49,551 nucleotides of DNA, taken from NCBI GenBank assembly GCA_024690865.1, contig JAILON010000067.1, positions 1-49,551 of the forward strand. The letters run 5' to 3'. The notes beneath the pieces were generated by a model that did no database searches, was not told the origin of the DNA, and saw nothing but the letters and a program-made list of their open reading frames with translations. The stretch's first letter is position 1; every line of letters starts with the position of its first letter. The DNA comes from Treponema sp. (GTDB lineage Bacteria > Spirochaetota > Spirochaetia > Treponematales > Treponemataceae). Below, in pieces: positions 40,284 to 48,812 of this stretch. Position numbers and translations under genes: made by a program.

Positions 40284-41312
40284 ATGCTCAAGTGCAAAAT
40301 CTGCGGAGCACGGATAGAAGATGATGTAGCCGTATGCCCTTCATGCGGTGCGAAGGTAGCGGGCGGAGTCGAAAGCCCCAGTACAAGCGCAGGAGGCCCC
40401 ACGGCAACGACTGGAACATCCGCACCGACGAGGCCATCATCTCCGGTGATTAAGACCACCTGCGCCCACTGCGGTGCGGAAGTCATCGGCGAGCACCGCT
40501 TCTGCCCCCAGTGCGGGGTCAACCTCAAGGAAGCAGCCGAGGAAAAGAATGCCGCCCCTGCTCCACAGGAACGCCGCTGTCCCCAGTGCGGAAGCGACGT
40601 GCAGGAAAACTCCCGCTTCTGCCCCGACTGCGGGATGACTTTGGAGAAAGACATCGCCACAACGCCGCAGCCAAGTGAATCAGTTCTCAAAAGCTCCGAT
40701 TTCGTGCTTATTGAAGGGAATGCCAACATCGGCAGTTTCTATATGTGTACCCATGAGGTAACGCAGGAAGAATACCAAACCATAACGGGGAAGAATCCGA
40801 GCAGGTTTCATGGAGACAAACTGCCTGTAGAACAGGTTTCTTGGTACGAAGCCGTAGAATACTGCAACATGCGGAGCCGTGCAGAGGGGCTGACACCCTG
40901 CTATAGCGGAAGTGAAGACTCCGATTATGACTGCAACTTTACAGCAAACGGCTACCGCCTGCCTACGGAAGCTGAATGGGAATATGCCGCAACAGAAGGA
41001 AAGTATCACAGTCCCCACAAATACAGCGGAAGCGACGAGATAGATTGCGTTGCCTGGTACTCTGGCAACAGCGACAACAAAACACAAAACGTTATGACCA
41101 AGACACCCAACAAGCTTGGGCTGCATGATATGACAGGGAACGTGTGGGAATGGTGCTGGGACAAATATAACAGCTTCTCCTTCTGCCGCGTCTTCCGTGG
41201 CGGAAGCTGGTTCAGCAACACGGACTCCTGCGACATCTCATACCGTGGCAGCTGCAGCCCGGGCGACAGGGACCCCTACCAGGGCTTGCGGCTCGTGCGC
41301 TCCGTGCAATAG
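40284..41312 (+). CDS. Three zinc ribbons fused to an FGE/C-type-lectin-like domain
   Basis: The 342-residue protein begins with three four-cysteine ribbons: CKICG...CPSCG (Cys4, 7, 18, 21), CAHCG...CPQCG and CPQCG...CPDCG. They are separated by Pro/Ser/Thr linkers. A formylglycine-generating-enzyme-type fold follows from about residue 135: YMCTHEVTQEEYQTITGKNPS, PVEQVSWYEAVEYCN, YRLPTEAEWEYAA, GLHDMTGNVWEWCWD, and FRGGSWFS...GLRLVRS at the end. It has no signal peptide, so it is probably cytoplasmic. The last 35 residues look like the variable region of diversity-generating-retroelement targets of the same fold. TAAGGAGATAG precedes the ATG. It heads the cluster. Confidence 0.85.
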   Translation: MLKCKICGARIEDDVAVCPSCGAKVAGGVESPSTSAGGPTATTGTSAPTRPSSPVIKTTCAHCGAEVIGEHRFCPQCGVNLKEAAEEKNAAPAPQERRCPQCGSDVQENSRFCPDCGMTLEKDIATTPQPSESVLKSSDFVLIEGNANIGSFYMCTHEVTQEEYQTITGKNPSRFHGDKLPVEQVSWYEAVEYCNMRSRAEGLTPCYSGSEDSDYDCNFTANGYRLPTEAEWEYAATEGKYHSPHKYSGSDEIDCVAWYSGNSDNKTQNVMTKTPNKLGLHDMTGNVWEWCWDKYNSFSFCRVFRGGSWFSNTDSCDISYRGSCSPGDRDPYQGLRLVRSVQ

Positions 41313-41349
41313 CTGCGGTCGCCTATTTTAAAATAGGAGAAAAGTGATT

Positions 41350-42258
41350 ATGCAAAAGTGCAAGATATGCGGAACGAGGATAGACGAAGGAACCACCGTA
41401 TGCCCCTCGTGCGGGGCGAAGGTCGTCAGCAGCGGTGCGATGCCTGCCGCGGGGACAAATGCAGACACGGCTGCTGAAACGGCGAAAGCCCGGGTTTCCT
41501 CGACCACGCAGGTCATAAAGACAACCTGCGCCAACTGCGGGGCAGAAGTCATAGGAGAACACCGCTTCTGCCCCCAGTGCGGGGTCAACCTCAAGGAAGC
41601 CGCAGAACAGAACACCTCCGCACCCGCACAACAGGAACGGCGGTGTCCCTCTTGCGGAAGCATAGTACAGGCAAACTCCGTCTTCTGCCCAGACTGCGGG
41701 GCAAGCCTGAGCGGACGCAAGCCTGCCACGGCCCCTACCCCACAGGCATCGGCAACAGCGGCAACGCCAGCCCCCGCACCCGCCACGGCAACAAACAGAA
41801 AGGTCAAACTCACGCTCAAGCCGACGAGCGCTTGTGAAAGCCCTGAGGTTTTCGACAATGTTCATGATTTGGTCAACTCCAAACTGATGCAGGACAGGGG
41901 CGGAGAGTGGATGCTCGAAGTGGACGGGGAGCTGACCGAGAAAGAGATGAATTTCATCTGCGACAGGGTCATAGTGCCGGGAAGAGCCATCAAAAGCCTT
42001 GACCTCAGCTGGTGCAGCACCGCATACCTTCTGAAAGACACGCAGGGGTCGGAGGAGTACCTCCTGACCCGGTGCAAAGCTCTGGAGACCATAAAACTGC
42101 CGGACAGAACCATAGAGGGCAACAGAAAGGTATCATCATCATATTACTCTTCCCGGAACGTGAAGTCGAACGACAGGTCACGCAGCTTGATTATATTCAT
42201 CTGTGCTCTTTTTTTCCTCGTTTTCATCATAGGAGGAATCATAATGGGAGGGATATAG
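41350..42258 (+). CDS. Three zinc ribbons, LRR-like domain and C-terminal membrane anchor
   Basis: The 302-residue protein shares its zinc-ribbon module almost word for word with its neighbours (CKICGTRIDEG, CPQCGVNLKEAAE, CPDCG). After a Pro/Ala/Thr linker, residues about 155-260 form a domain also found in the gene at 44508. That domain has LEVDGELTEKEMNFICDRV, AIKSLDLSWCSTAYLLKD and LLTRCKALETIKLP, a leucine-rich-repeat-like pattern. The C-terminus is one hydrophobic helix (about 280-302) with a GxxxG-like end. The zinc part would face the cytoplasm. ATAGGAG precedes the ATG; a GTG two codons earlier is also possible. Confidence 0.7.
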   Translation: MQKCKICGTRIDEGTTVCPSCGAKVVSSGAMPAAGTNADTAAETAKARVSSTTQVIKTTCANCGAEVIGEHRFCPQCGVNLKEAAEQNTSAPAQQERRCPSCGSIVQANSVFCPDCGASLSGRKPATAPTPQASATAATPAPAPATATNRKVKLTLKPTSACESPEVFDNVHDLVNSKLMQDRGGEWMLEVDGELTEKEMNFICDRVIVPGRAIKSLDLSWCSTAYLLKDTQGSEEYLLTRCKALETIKLPDRTIEGNRKVSSSYYSSRNVKSNDRSRSLIIFICALFFLVFIIGGIIMGGI

Positions 42259-42316
42259 GAATGCCACTTTCCGGAATAAGGTGGATGAACTTTTTGAAAA
42301 CTAACAGGAGTGATAT

Positions 42317-44473
42317 ATGAAAAAAACAGGTATTATTTCGGCTGTCGTTACGGCGATGCTGCTTGCAGGAATATGTGGGAGTGTTTCTGCTATGGAGCCT
42401 AACGCTGATGGTAAGGCGAATGATGGTAATTATGAAGTCATACTCGGTTACGACGAGCCCCTGTATAAAAAGGCGAAGGCCTACGAGAAAGCGGGAAAAT
42501 ATGTGCATGCACTTGCAACCTACTGGGATGCGATGTTAGCCGCACCGGTACCGGAAAATGGAGAGGCCTCACTAATAGCATACGACAATCTCTGCGAAAT
42601 CATAAGGAACGGAAAGCCCGGCAAGGACATCAAATTCGACGAATTTGACTTGTATGACGGCTGGGTGGCTTTATGGAATGAATACGTGGACTACTGGACG
42701 GCGAATAACAGTTACTACTTCACGGCTAAAAGCCCTACCAGAGAGAGCTTGAATATGGATGCGCACACCGCAACCTATAAATCGGCAATAATTCCACAAC
42801 GTTCAATGAAATTTATCGATATAACGCGAATCTTGCAGGAAGGTAATGAAAAGAGCCGTACTGCCGAATGGAAGAGTGTTCCTGCTGATTTCGAAAACGC
42901 GATATCGAGTAAGATTCCTTCGTACACGGACTATGTCATGGTATTTGACTTAATCGGAGGCGACGGGCAACGGCTTTGCACCTCCAAAAGTTTCACACCA
43001 CGGGTAGAGACTCGTGCTGAAAAATATGTCACAGTATATAACGGAACATATGGATTAGGAGAAACATATACGTGGTATGACGGCCCCAGCTTCACCGTTG
43101 ACAGCAAGACAATGAAGATTATTGACGCGGGGGACACATGGATAAAACCAGTTTCCTTGACTTGTAAGGGGAAAAAGATCCCCGTTTATTCCGTAGACTG
43201 GAGCTTCTCCAAGAGAAGTTTTAGTGAGAAGTGGGAAAAGAAAGGAATACTTGTTGATATCGAAGGCACTAGGGACGGGATTGGGGGGGGCATAGAATTT
43301 GACGCACCGTATATGACAAGGTGTGCAAAAGAGCGGAGACAGAAGGAAAAAGCCGCTCAAGCGGAAAAGGAGCGGCAGGAAAAGGCCGAAAAGGAAAGAG
43401 CGGAGCGGGAAGCAAAACTCGAACAGGAAATAAAGGATAGATTTGCTAAAGCCTCGGAGCAACCATATATAACAGTTTCTGGAGCTTCGTTCTCGATGGA
43501 CTATAATGGGAAAAAAATCTCAGTGAACAGCTTCGCCATTGGTGTTACGGAAGTGACAATCAAACAGTTTAATGACATCAAAGATATGTCTCCCTTGCGG
43601 GACATCAGAAAAATAGGTCCCGTACAGGTCAACTGGTATGATGCAATTAAGTTCTGCAACCTCAAGAGCATAGAAGAAGGACTTACACCCTGCTACAGCA
43701 TAGGCAACAACAGTGATACAAGTAAATGGGGAAGAGGCAATTTTGATTATAAGGCTGAAGATGTAGAATGTAATTTCTCTGCAAATGGCTGGAGACTGCC
43801 CACTGAAGCGGAATGGGAATACGCAGCAAAGGGCGGACAGAATAAGGATTCATTTAAATACAGCGGAAGCGATAACATTAACGATGTAGCATGGTATTTT
43901 TTAAACAGTAATAAAGAAGTCCATCCCGTAGCTCAAAAAGAGCCAAACACAATTGGCTTATATGACATGACAGGCAATGTCTCCGAATGGTGTTGGGATA
44001 AAAAAGATTCTTGTCGCGCTTGCCGTGGAGGATCTTATAACGATTCCAATACATCATGTGAAATTTCAAAAACACATGATACAGACCCTTATTATGCAAT
44101 ATGCGGTTTCCGCATTGTCCGTACCATCTCAGCTGAGACTATAGCAACAAAGACTTCCCAGAAGTCCTCCAAGAGTTCCAAGGAAGTCTCGCTAGGCTTC
44201 ACCCCACAGACGCTGACCAAAGATATCCGAAAGCAAATCAATATTTCGGACAAGAAGGTGAAGGGTGTTGTGGTACGCGACATTAAAAGCGGTTCCCCAG
44301 CCAGCAAGATGAACCTGAAGGACGGAGACGTGATAACCGCCGTCAACGGCAAGAAAATCACCGACGAGAAGGACTTCAAAGACGCGGTGAACAACAAGAA
44401 GAACAAGACGCTCACGTTTGATGTCAACAGGAACGGAATGTGCTTCAAGACCGAGCCCTATACCATCCGGTAG
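42317..44473 (+). CDS. Exported FGE-fold protein with C-terminal PDZ domain
   Basis: The 718-residue protein begins with a signal peptide (MKKTGIISAVVTAMLLAGICGSVSA). Residues about 30-340 form an unrecognised N-terminal region starting with a TPR-like helical segment. A Lys/Glu-rich coiled coil follows (about 345-385). An FGE/SUMF1-type fold spans about 390-610 (FAIGVTEVTIKQFNDI, VQVNWYDAIKFCNL, WRLPTEAEWEYAAKGG, GLYDMTGNVSEWCWD, CRGGSYND, ICGFRIVRT). The PDZ domain covers about 620-718 (VKGVVVRDIKSGSPASKMNLKDGDVITAVNGKKI). The active-site cysteines of true FGE are not evident, so it is more likely a binding domain. Its sequence is more AT-rich than the adjacent zinc-ribbon genes. Confidence 0.75.
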   Translation: MKKTGIISAVVTAMLLAGICGSVSAMEPNADGKANDGNYEVILGYDEPLYKKAKAYEKAGKYVHALATYWDAMLAAPVPENGEASLIAYDNLCEIIRNGKPGKDIKFDEFDLYDGWVALWNEYVDYWTANNSYYFTAKSPTRESLNMDAHTATYKSAIIPQRSMKFIDITRILQEGNEKSRTAEWKSVPADFENAISSKIPSYTDYVMVFDLIGGDGQRLCTSKSFTPRVETRAEKYVTVYNGTYGLGETYTWYDGPSFTVDSKTMKIIDAGDTWIKPVSLTCKGKKIPVYSVDWSFSKRSFSEKWEKKGILVDIEGTRDGIGGGIEFDAPYMTRCAKERRQKEKAAQAEKERQEKAEKERAEREAKLEQEIKDRFAKASEQPYITVSGASFSMDYNGKKISVNSFAIGVTEVTIKQFNDIKDMSPLRDIRKIGPVQVNWYDAIKFCNLKSIEEGLTPCYSIGNNSDTSKWGRGNFDYKAEDVECNFSANGWRLPTEAEWEYAAKGGQNKDSFKYSGSDNINDVAWYFLNSNKEVHPVAQKEPNTIGLYDMTGNVSEWCWDKKDSCRACRGGSYNDSNTSCEISKTHDTDPYYAICGFRIVRTISAETIATKTSQKSSKSSKEVSLGFTPQTLTKDIRKQINISDKKVKGVVVRDIKSGSPASKMNLKDGDVITAVNGKKITDEKDFKDAVNNKKNKTLTFDVNRNGMCFKTEPYTIR

Positions 44474-44507
44474 CGGGAAGCAGAAGTCCATACAATAGGA
44501 GATAGCG

Positions 44508-46985
44508 ATGCCAAAGTGCAAGATATGTGGAGCAAGAATAGAAGAAGGAACCGCCGTATGCCCCTCGTGCGGGGCGAAGGTCGCCAGCAGCAATGCGGTA
44601 CCTGCCGCAGGGACAAATGCGAACGTGGCTGCAGGAGCAGCGAAACCACGGGTTTCCTCGACCACGCAGGTCATAAAGACCACCTGCCCCAGCTGCGGGG
44701 CTGAGGTCATCGGCGAGCACCGCTTCTGCCCCCAGTGCGGGGTCAACCTCAAGGAAGCCGCCGAGGAGAAGAAGAAATCCACTCCCGTGTCGCAGGAACA
44801 CCACTGCCCCTATTGCGGGAGCGTCGTACAGGAAAACGCCCGCTTCTGCCCCGACTGCGGCAAAACGCTTGGCACAAGCAGCAACGCACAAGCAGCCCCC
44901 GCACAGCAGACAGCCCCTGTACAACAGGCACCAGCACAGCAGGCAGCCCCTGTAACAAAGACATCCTCCCCTGCCCCTGCGACGAACAGCACGGGCAACG
45001 CCAGCAAGCTCCGCATCTCGCTCATACCGGAAAGCCTTACCGAAAGCACGGCGTACTTTGACAACGTGCAGGACTTTTGCAACTCGCCCGAAGTACAGAA
45101 CATGAGCGGAATGCCGACGCTCGCCGTGGACGGGGAACTGACCGAGGACGAGCTGGACTCCATCGTAGACCTTGTGGCACAGGGCAGGGAGGTAAAGGCA
45201 TTCAACCTCTCCTCCTGCACGAATGCCCTCCAGCTCAAAGACGAACAGTTTTTCGCGGAGGAACTGTTCACACGCTGCACGGGACTGGAGACAGTACGGC
45301 TCCCGGACGGCAGGACACTCACGCAGGACAGCACCGAGAGTGCAACGCCAAAGAAGAAGGAAGAACTAGTGAAAACGCTTCTGGTCGGCGCGATTATAAT
45401 TGGGATGATTGTCTGTATCGTCGTCTCAGCCATTACGAACAATTTTGCTGGCAACAAGACATCCGTCAGGACTAGGACTGAACCCCAGTATCAGGCAAAT
45501 CAGGCTTCTGGAAATTCTGCTGCCAGAGAGAAAAATGTTTCGGAACTGAACGATGAGGGTGACAAGTATTACAATGCAAAAAACTATTTTCTGGCTGAAA
45601 AATGCTACAGGCAGGCAGCCCAATTGGGAAGCTCCTATGCACTGTTTAAGCTCGGAAACATGTATTACAACGGGGAAGGAGTACCAAAGGAGTCCAGAAC
45701 GGCCGCAGAGTACTATCAGAAAGCTGCCGATCTAGGATTCGATGAAGCGAGAACCAAACTTGAAAAAATGAATTCAAGTTCAGCTGCTGCCAAAAAGTCG
45801 GAAAGTACCGCTACACAGAACAGTCAGAAAAGCGAGAGCTCAAAAAGTCAGACTACAGTTTCTGGTACAGGAAAACCGAATGCTGATTCTGTCGCCAAAA
45901 AGTCGGAAGCTGTTGCTCCTCAAACTACACTCGACTATTACCTTTCTGCTGCTGGCAAAGGGGATGCTTCTGCTCAATACACTCTCGCACATATGTATGA
46001 GTACGGTGTGGATGGAGTGAAGCAGGATTATGCAAAGGCCGCAGAGTATTACCAGAAGGCTGCCGACCAAGGACATACTGATGCACAATTCAAACTCGGA
46101 TATTGTTATAGCAAAGGTCAGGGTGTGAACCTGGATTACACAAAGGCTGTCAAATACTTTCAGAAAGCTGCTGACCAAGGACATGCATCAGCACAGCACT
46201 GGCTCGGAAGCTGTTACTATAACGGTCAAGGCGTGAAACAGGATTATACCAAGGCCGTCGAGTACTTACAGAAAGCCGCAGACCAAGGCATTGCTGATGC
46301 ACAGAACTGGGCCGGAACCTGTTTCTACAGCGGTCAAGGCGTAAAGCAGGATTATGCAAAAGCTGTCGAATACTTCCAGAAAGCCGCAGACAAAGGCATT
46401 GCTGGGGCTCAATATGGCCTCGGAGTCTGTTATAAAAACGGGCAGGGAGTGAAGCAGGATTATGCCAAGGCCGTCGAGTACTTCCAGAAAGCCGCAGACA
46501 AAGGCATTGCTGATGCACAGAACGGGCTCGGAAGCTGTTACTACAACGGACAGGGAGTGAAGCAGGATTATGTCAAGGCCGTCGAGTACTTCCAGAAGGC
46601 TGCCGACCAAGGACATGCATCGGCACAATACTGGCTCGGAACCTGTTACTACAACGGGCAGGGAGTGAAGCAGGATTATGCCAAGGCTGTCGAGTACTTA
46701 CAAAAGGTAGCTAATCAAGGGTTCCCCGAAACAGAGTACGTTCTCGGAATCTGTTACTACAACGGACAAGGCGTGAAGCAGGATTATGCCAAGGCCGTCG
46801 AGTACTTACAGAAAGCCGCAGATCAAGGCATTGCTGGGGCACAATATGGCCTCGGAGTCTGTTATATAAACGGGCAGGGCGTGAAGCAGGATTATGCCAA
46901 GGCCATACAGTACTTCCAGATTGCGGCAAGACAAGGAAATGAGTGGGCACAGCAGAGTCTCATAAACTTGGGAGAGAAGTGGTAA
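44508..46985 (+). CDS. Three zinc ribbons, LRR-like domain, membrane helix and Sel1 repeats
   Basis: The 825-residue protein has five regions. Residues 1-125 are three zinc ribbons nearly identical to those at 41350. A Gln/Ala/Pro linker follows. Residues about 165-275 are the LRR-like domain shared with 41350 (LAVDGELTEDELDSIV, LFTRCTGLETVRLP). One membrane helix covers about 290-312 (LLVGAIIIGMIVCIVVSAI). The C-terminal half has one isolated Sel1/TPR repeat (about 345-415), then nine 36-residue Sel1 repeats of the type AQYGLGVCYxNGQGVKQDYAKAVEYFQKAADxGI. The DNA of the last units is a near-perfect 108-bp tandem repeat (about 45990-46960). Sel1 repeats mediate protein contacts. The ribbons would lie on one side of the membrane and the repeats on the other. 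Confidence 0.8.
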   Translation: MPKCKICGARIEEGTAVCPSCGAKVASSNAVPAAGTNANVAAGAAKPRVSSTTQVIKTTCPSCGAEVIGEHRFCPQCGVNLKEAAEEKKKSTPVSQEHHCPYCGSVVQENARFCPDCGKTLGTSSNAQAAPAQQTAPVQQAPAQQAAPVTKTSSPAPATNSTGNASKLRISLIPESLTESTAYFDNVQDFCNSPEVQNMSGMPTLAVDGELTEDELDSIVDLVAQGREVKAFNLSSCTNALQLKDEQFFAEELFTRCTGLETVRLPDGRTLTQDSTESATPKKKEELVKTLLVGAIIIGMIVCIVVSAITNNFAGNKTSVRTRTEPQYQANQASGNSAAREKNVSELNDEGDKYYNAKNYFLAEKCYRQAAQLGSSYALFKLGNMYYNGEGVPKESRTAAEYYQKAADLGFDEARTKLEKMNSSSAAAKKSESTATQNSQKSESSKSQTTVSGTGKPNADSVAKKSEAVAPQTTLDYYLSAAGKGDASAQYTLAHMYEYGVDGVKQDYAKAAEYYQKAADQGHTDAQFKLGYCYSKGQGVNLDYTKAVKYFQKAADQGHASAQHWLGSCYYNGQGVKQDYTKAVEYLQKAADQGIADAQNWAGTCFYSGQGVKQDYAKAVEYFQKAADKGIAGAQYGLGVCYKNGQGVKQDYAKAVEYFQKAADKGIADAQNGLGSCYYNGQGVKQDYVKAVEYFQKAADQGHASAQYWLGTCYYNGQGVKQDYAKAVEYLQKVANQGFPETEYVLGICYYNGQGVKQDYAKAVEYLQKAADQGIAGAQYGLGVCYINGQGVKQDYAKAIQYFQIAARQGNEWAQQSLINLGEKW

Positions 46986-47048
46986 GAAAATGAACAGTCG
47001 CATTCTCACCTGGTCAAGGGCCTTTTCAAGAATATAGGAGATGTTGAT

Positions 47049-48005
47049 ATGGAATTTTCCAATTTTGCTCGTAACAATCTTTTCAACGAGATAAGTCAGT
47101 TGATTACTCGATGTGGCAATAAAGCAATCTATGATGAGAAAGGAAATCCGAAAGAGCCAACATTGGTGCGTGACCTTGCAAAGGAAATCGCTTTTGGCTT
47201 GCATAGTGCTTTGTCAGCAACTTTTCCAAAGTATGATTTCCAGGTTCATGCTATATTTTGCCATCAGTTCCCGTACGTAAAATTCTGTGATGACCCCAAA
47301 AAGAGTTGTGAACTGGGAGATTTACTTTTCATTTTTGATGGGGATGATAACAAAGGAAAAGGAAATGCTTTGCTTTTGCAGGCAAAAAAAATCAAAGACA
47401 TCAAATTTAAACCTGCCGGCAATGAAGAGACACAACTCAAACTGTATAAAGACTCTCCAGAGTTCACATACAATTTTTGTCCTTCAAATGAAAAAAGGAA
47501 AATACCTAATAACAAGGACTTTTCTGGTGCTCAGTATATGATGCTGTTTCCTCCTTATGACAATGCTGTCCAGTATCGCTGTGTAAAAGCAGGAAAATCA
47601 ATTGTAAATACACCGCTTGTCAATATTGACTTCCTTGGAGATTGTTTAACCGGTTTATTCTCCTATGATTATGGTGCAGCATACGACAAAGGACAGAATT
47701 TCTCTGATGACTGGTCAAAGATTATTCATGATTTTTTGGACAATCTGGAAGGAAAAAACAAGCATATTTTTGATCAGCTGAAAAAAAGGGATTGTCCAAC
47801 AAAACTGGCATTTTTCCCTAAAATGGACTTTTTTAATCCTTCAAAAGGAAAATATCCGTCTATTGAAACCTATACGACAAATCATGGTTTTGCAATGATT
47901 TATGAACATCCAAAATTTACTCAGCAGGAAAACAAAGACGATGCAAGTGAAGTAAATGGAAAACCATTTCTTATGGTTCATATAATCGCATCTAAAAGAG
48001 GATAG
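47049..48005 (+). CDS. AT-rich gene for a PD-(D/E)XK nuclease-like protein
   Basis: The 318-residue protein has a segment (about 85-115) ELGDLLFIFDGDD...GNALLLQAKKIKD. Its Glu88, Asp91 and Gln111-x-Lys113 fit a variant PD-(D/E)XK core with Q-x-K in place of E-x-K. Before it is PKYDFQVHAIFCHQFPYVKF, and after it are polar alpha/beta segments that I do not recognise. The gene is clearly more AT-rich than its neighbours, with codons such as AAA, TTT and AAT, suggesting recent transfer. TAGGAGAT precedes the ATG in the same style as the zinc-ribbon genes, so it may be expressed with them. The nuclease assignment is by motif only. Confidence 0.55.
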   Translation: MEFSNFARNNLFNEISQLITRCGNKAIYDEKGNPKEPTLVRDLAKEIAFGLHSALSATFPKYDFQVHAIFCHQFPYVKFCDDPKKSCELGDLLFIFDGDDNKGKGNALLLQAKKIKDIKFKPAGNEETQLKLYKDSPEFTYNFCPSNEKRKIPNNKDFSGAQYMMLFPPYDNAVQYRCVKAGKSIVNTPLVNIDFLGDCLTGLFSYDYGAAYDKGQNFSDDWSKIIHDFLDNLEGKNKHIFDQLKKRDCPTKLAFFPKMDFFNPSKGKYPSIETYTTNHGFAMIYEHPKFTQQENKDDASEVNGKPFLMVHIIASKRG

Positions 48006-48020
48006 GAGAATATATCTGTT

Positions 48021-48758
48021 ATGCCCAAATGTAAAATCTGCGGAGCAAGACTCAAAGACGGAATGAACTCCTGCCCCATGTGCGGGGCTGTGGCAGGGGC
48101 ATCCCCGACCCCGGCTTCAAGTGCCTCAGTTCGGATGACTGATGTTCCGAGGGGCATTGCTCCTGTCCCGGCGGTGCAGTCAGGATATGGTGTAAGTCCT
48201 TCCCCGGGTGCTGTCCGTGCGATGACTGCGGACGATTTTATTGAACTTGGCAACCAGCTGTATGAAAACAACCCCACGCCGTCGCAGCAACGGGAAGCAT
48301 TCCGCTATTACCAAAAGGCACTGTCCCTGGACGCGGACAACGCAAGAGCCCACATGCTGCTCGGCATGTGCTATTTCTATGGCACGGGCACGGGCGAGAA
48401 CAACGATTTGGCCTACAGACATTTCAGCGAGGCTCACTTCGGAAACGAATGTGACGGAACCGCAATGCTTGGCCTGTGCTACTGCCAGGGAACCGGGGTC
48501 GGGCAGGACATAGACAAGGGTCTCGGCTACATTAGCGACGCGAACAGGAACGGAAGCCAGATTGCCAGACAAATCCTGCAGGAGATAGACGAGATGGCGC
48601 GGGAGCAGGAAGCCCAGGAGGAAGCCGAATACAGGCAGATGTGCAGGGAGCGCGAATGGGCCCGGCAGGAAGAGGAGAACAGAAATGCGGCCGCGGCAGC
48701 GGCCATAGGCGCGGGCGTCTTCTTGGGCGGTGCGCTGCTCGGGGCACTGTTCGGGTAA
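48021..48758 (+). CDS. Single zinc ribbon, TPR/Sel1-like repeats and glycine-zipper helix
   Basis: The 245-residue protein starts MPKCKICGARLKDGMNSCPMCG (one four-Cys ribbon). After a Pro/Ser linker, residues about 68-185 form helical repeats of the TPR/Sel1 class (AFRYYQKALSLDADNARAHMLLGMCYFYGTGTG, AMLGLCYCQGTGVGQDI). A Glu/Arg-rich coiled coil (about 190-220) and a terminal Ala/Gly helix (AIGAGVFLGGALLGALFG) follow, the latter a glycine-zipper membrane segment. ATAGGAG lies upstream with long spacing to the ATG. It belongs to the cluster by module and orientation, although its GC content is again high after the AT-rich nuclease-like gene. Confidence 0.7.
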   Translation: MPKCKICGARLKDGMNSCPMCGAVAGASPTPASSASVRMTDVPRGIAPVPAVQSGYGVSPSPGAVRAMTADDFIELGNQLYENNPTPSQQREAFRYYQKALSLDADNARAHMLLGMCYFYGTGTGENNDLAYRHFSEAHFGNECDGTAMLGLCYCQGTGVGQDIDKGLGYISDANRNGSQIARQILQEIDEMAREQEAQEEAEYRQMCREREWARQEEENRNAAAAAAIGAGVFLGGALLGALFG

Positions 48759-48812
48759 ACGGATTGAATCAACAAGAGAGCAAAAAACAATAGAACGAGA
48801 GGAGTTTTGATT

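Noticed and set aside
40908..41300. Catalytically active formylglycine-generating enzyme
   Set aside because: No sulfatase gene is nearby, and I cannot place the pair of active-site cysteines. A binding role for the fold is more likely.
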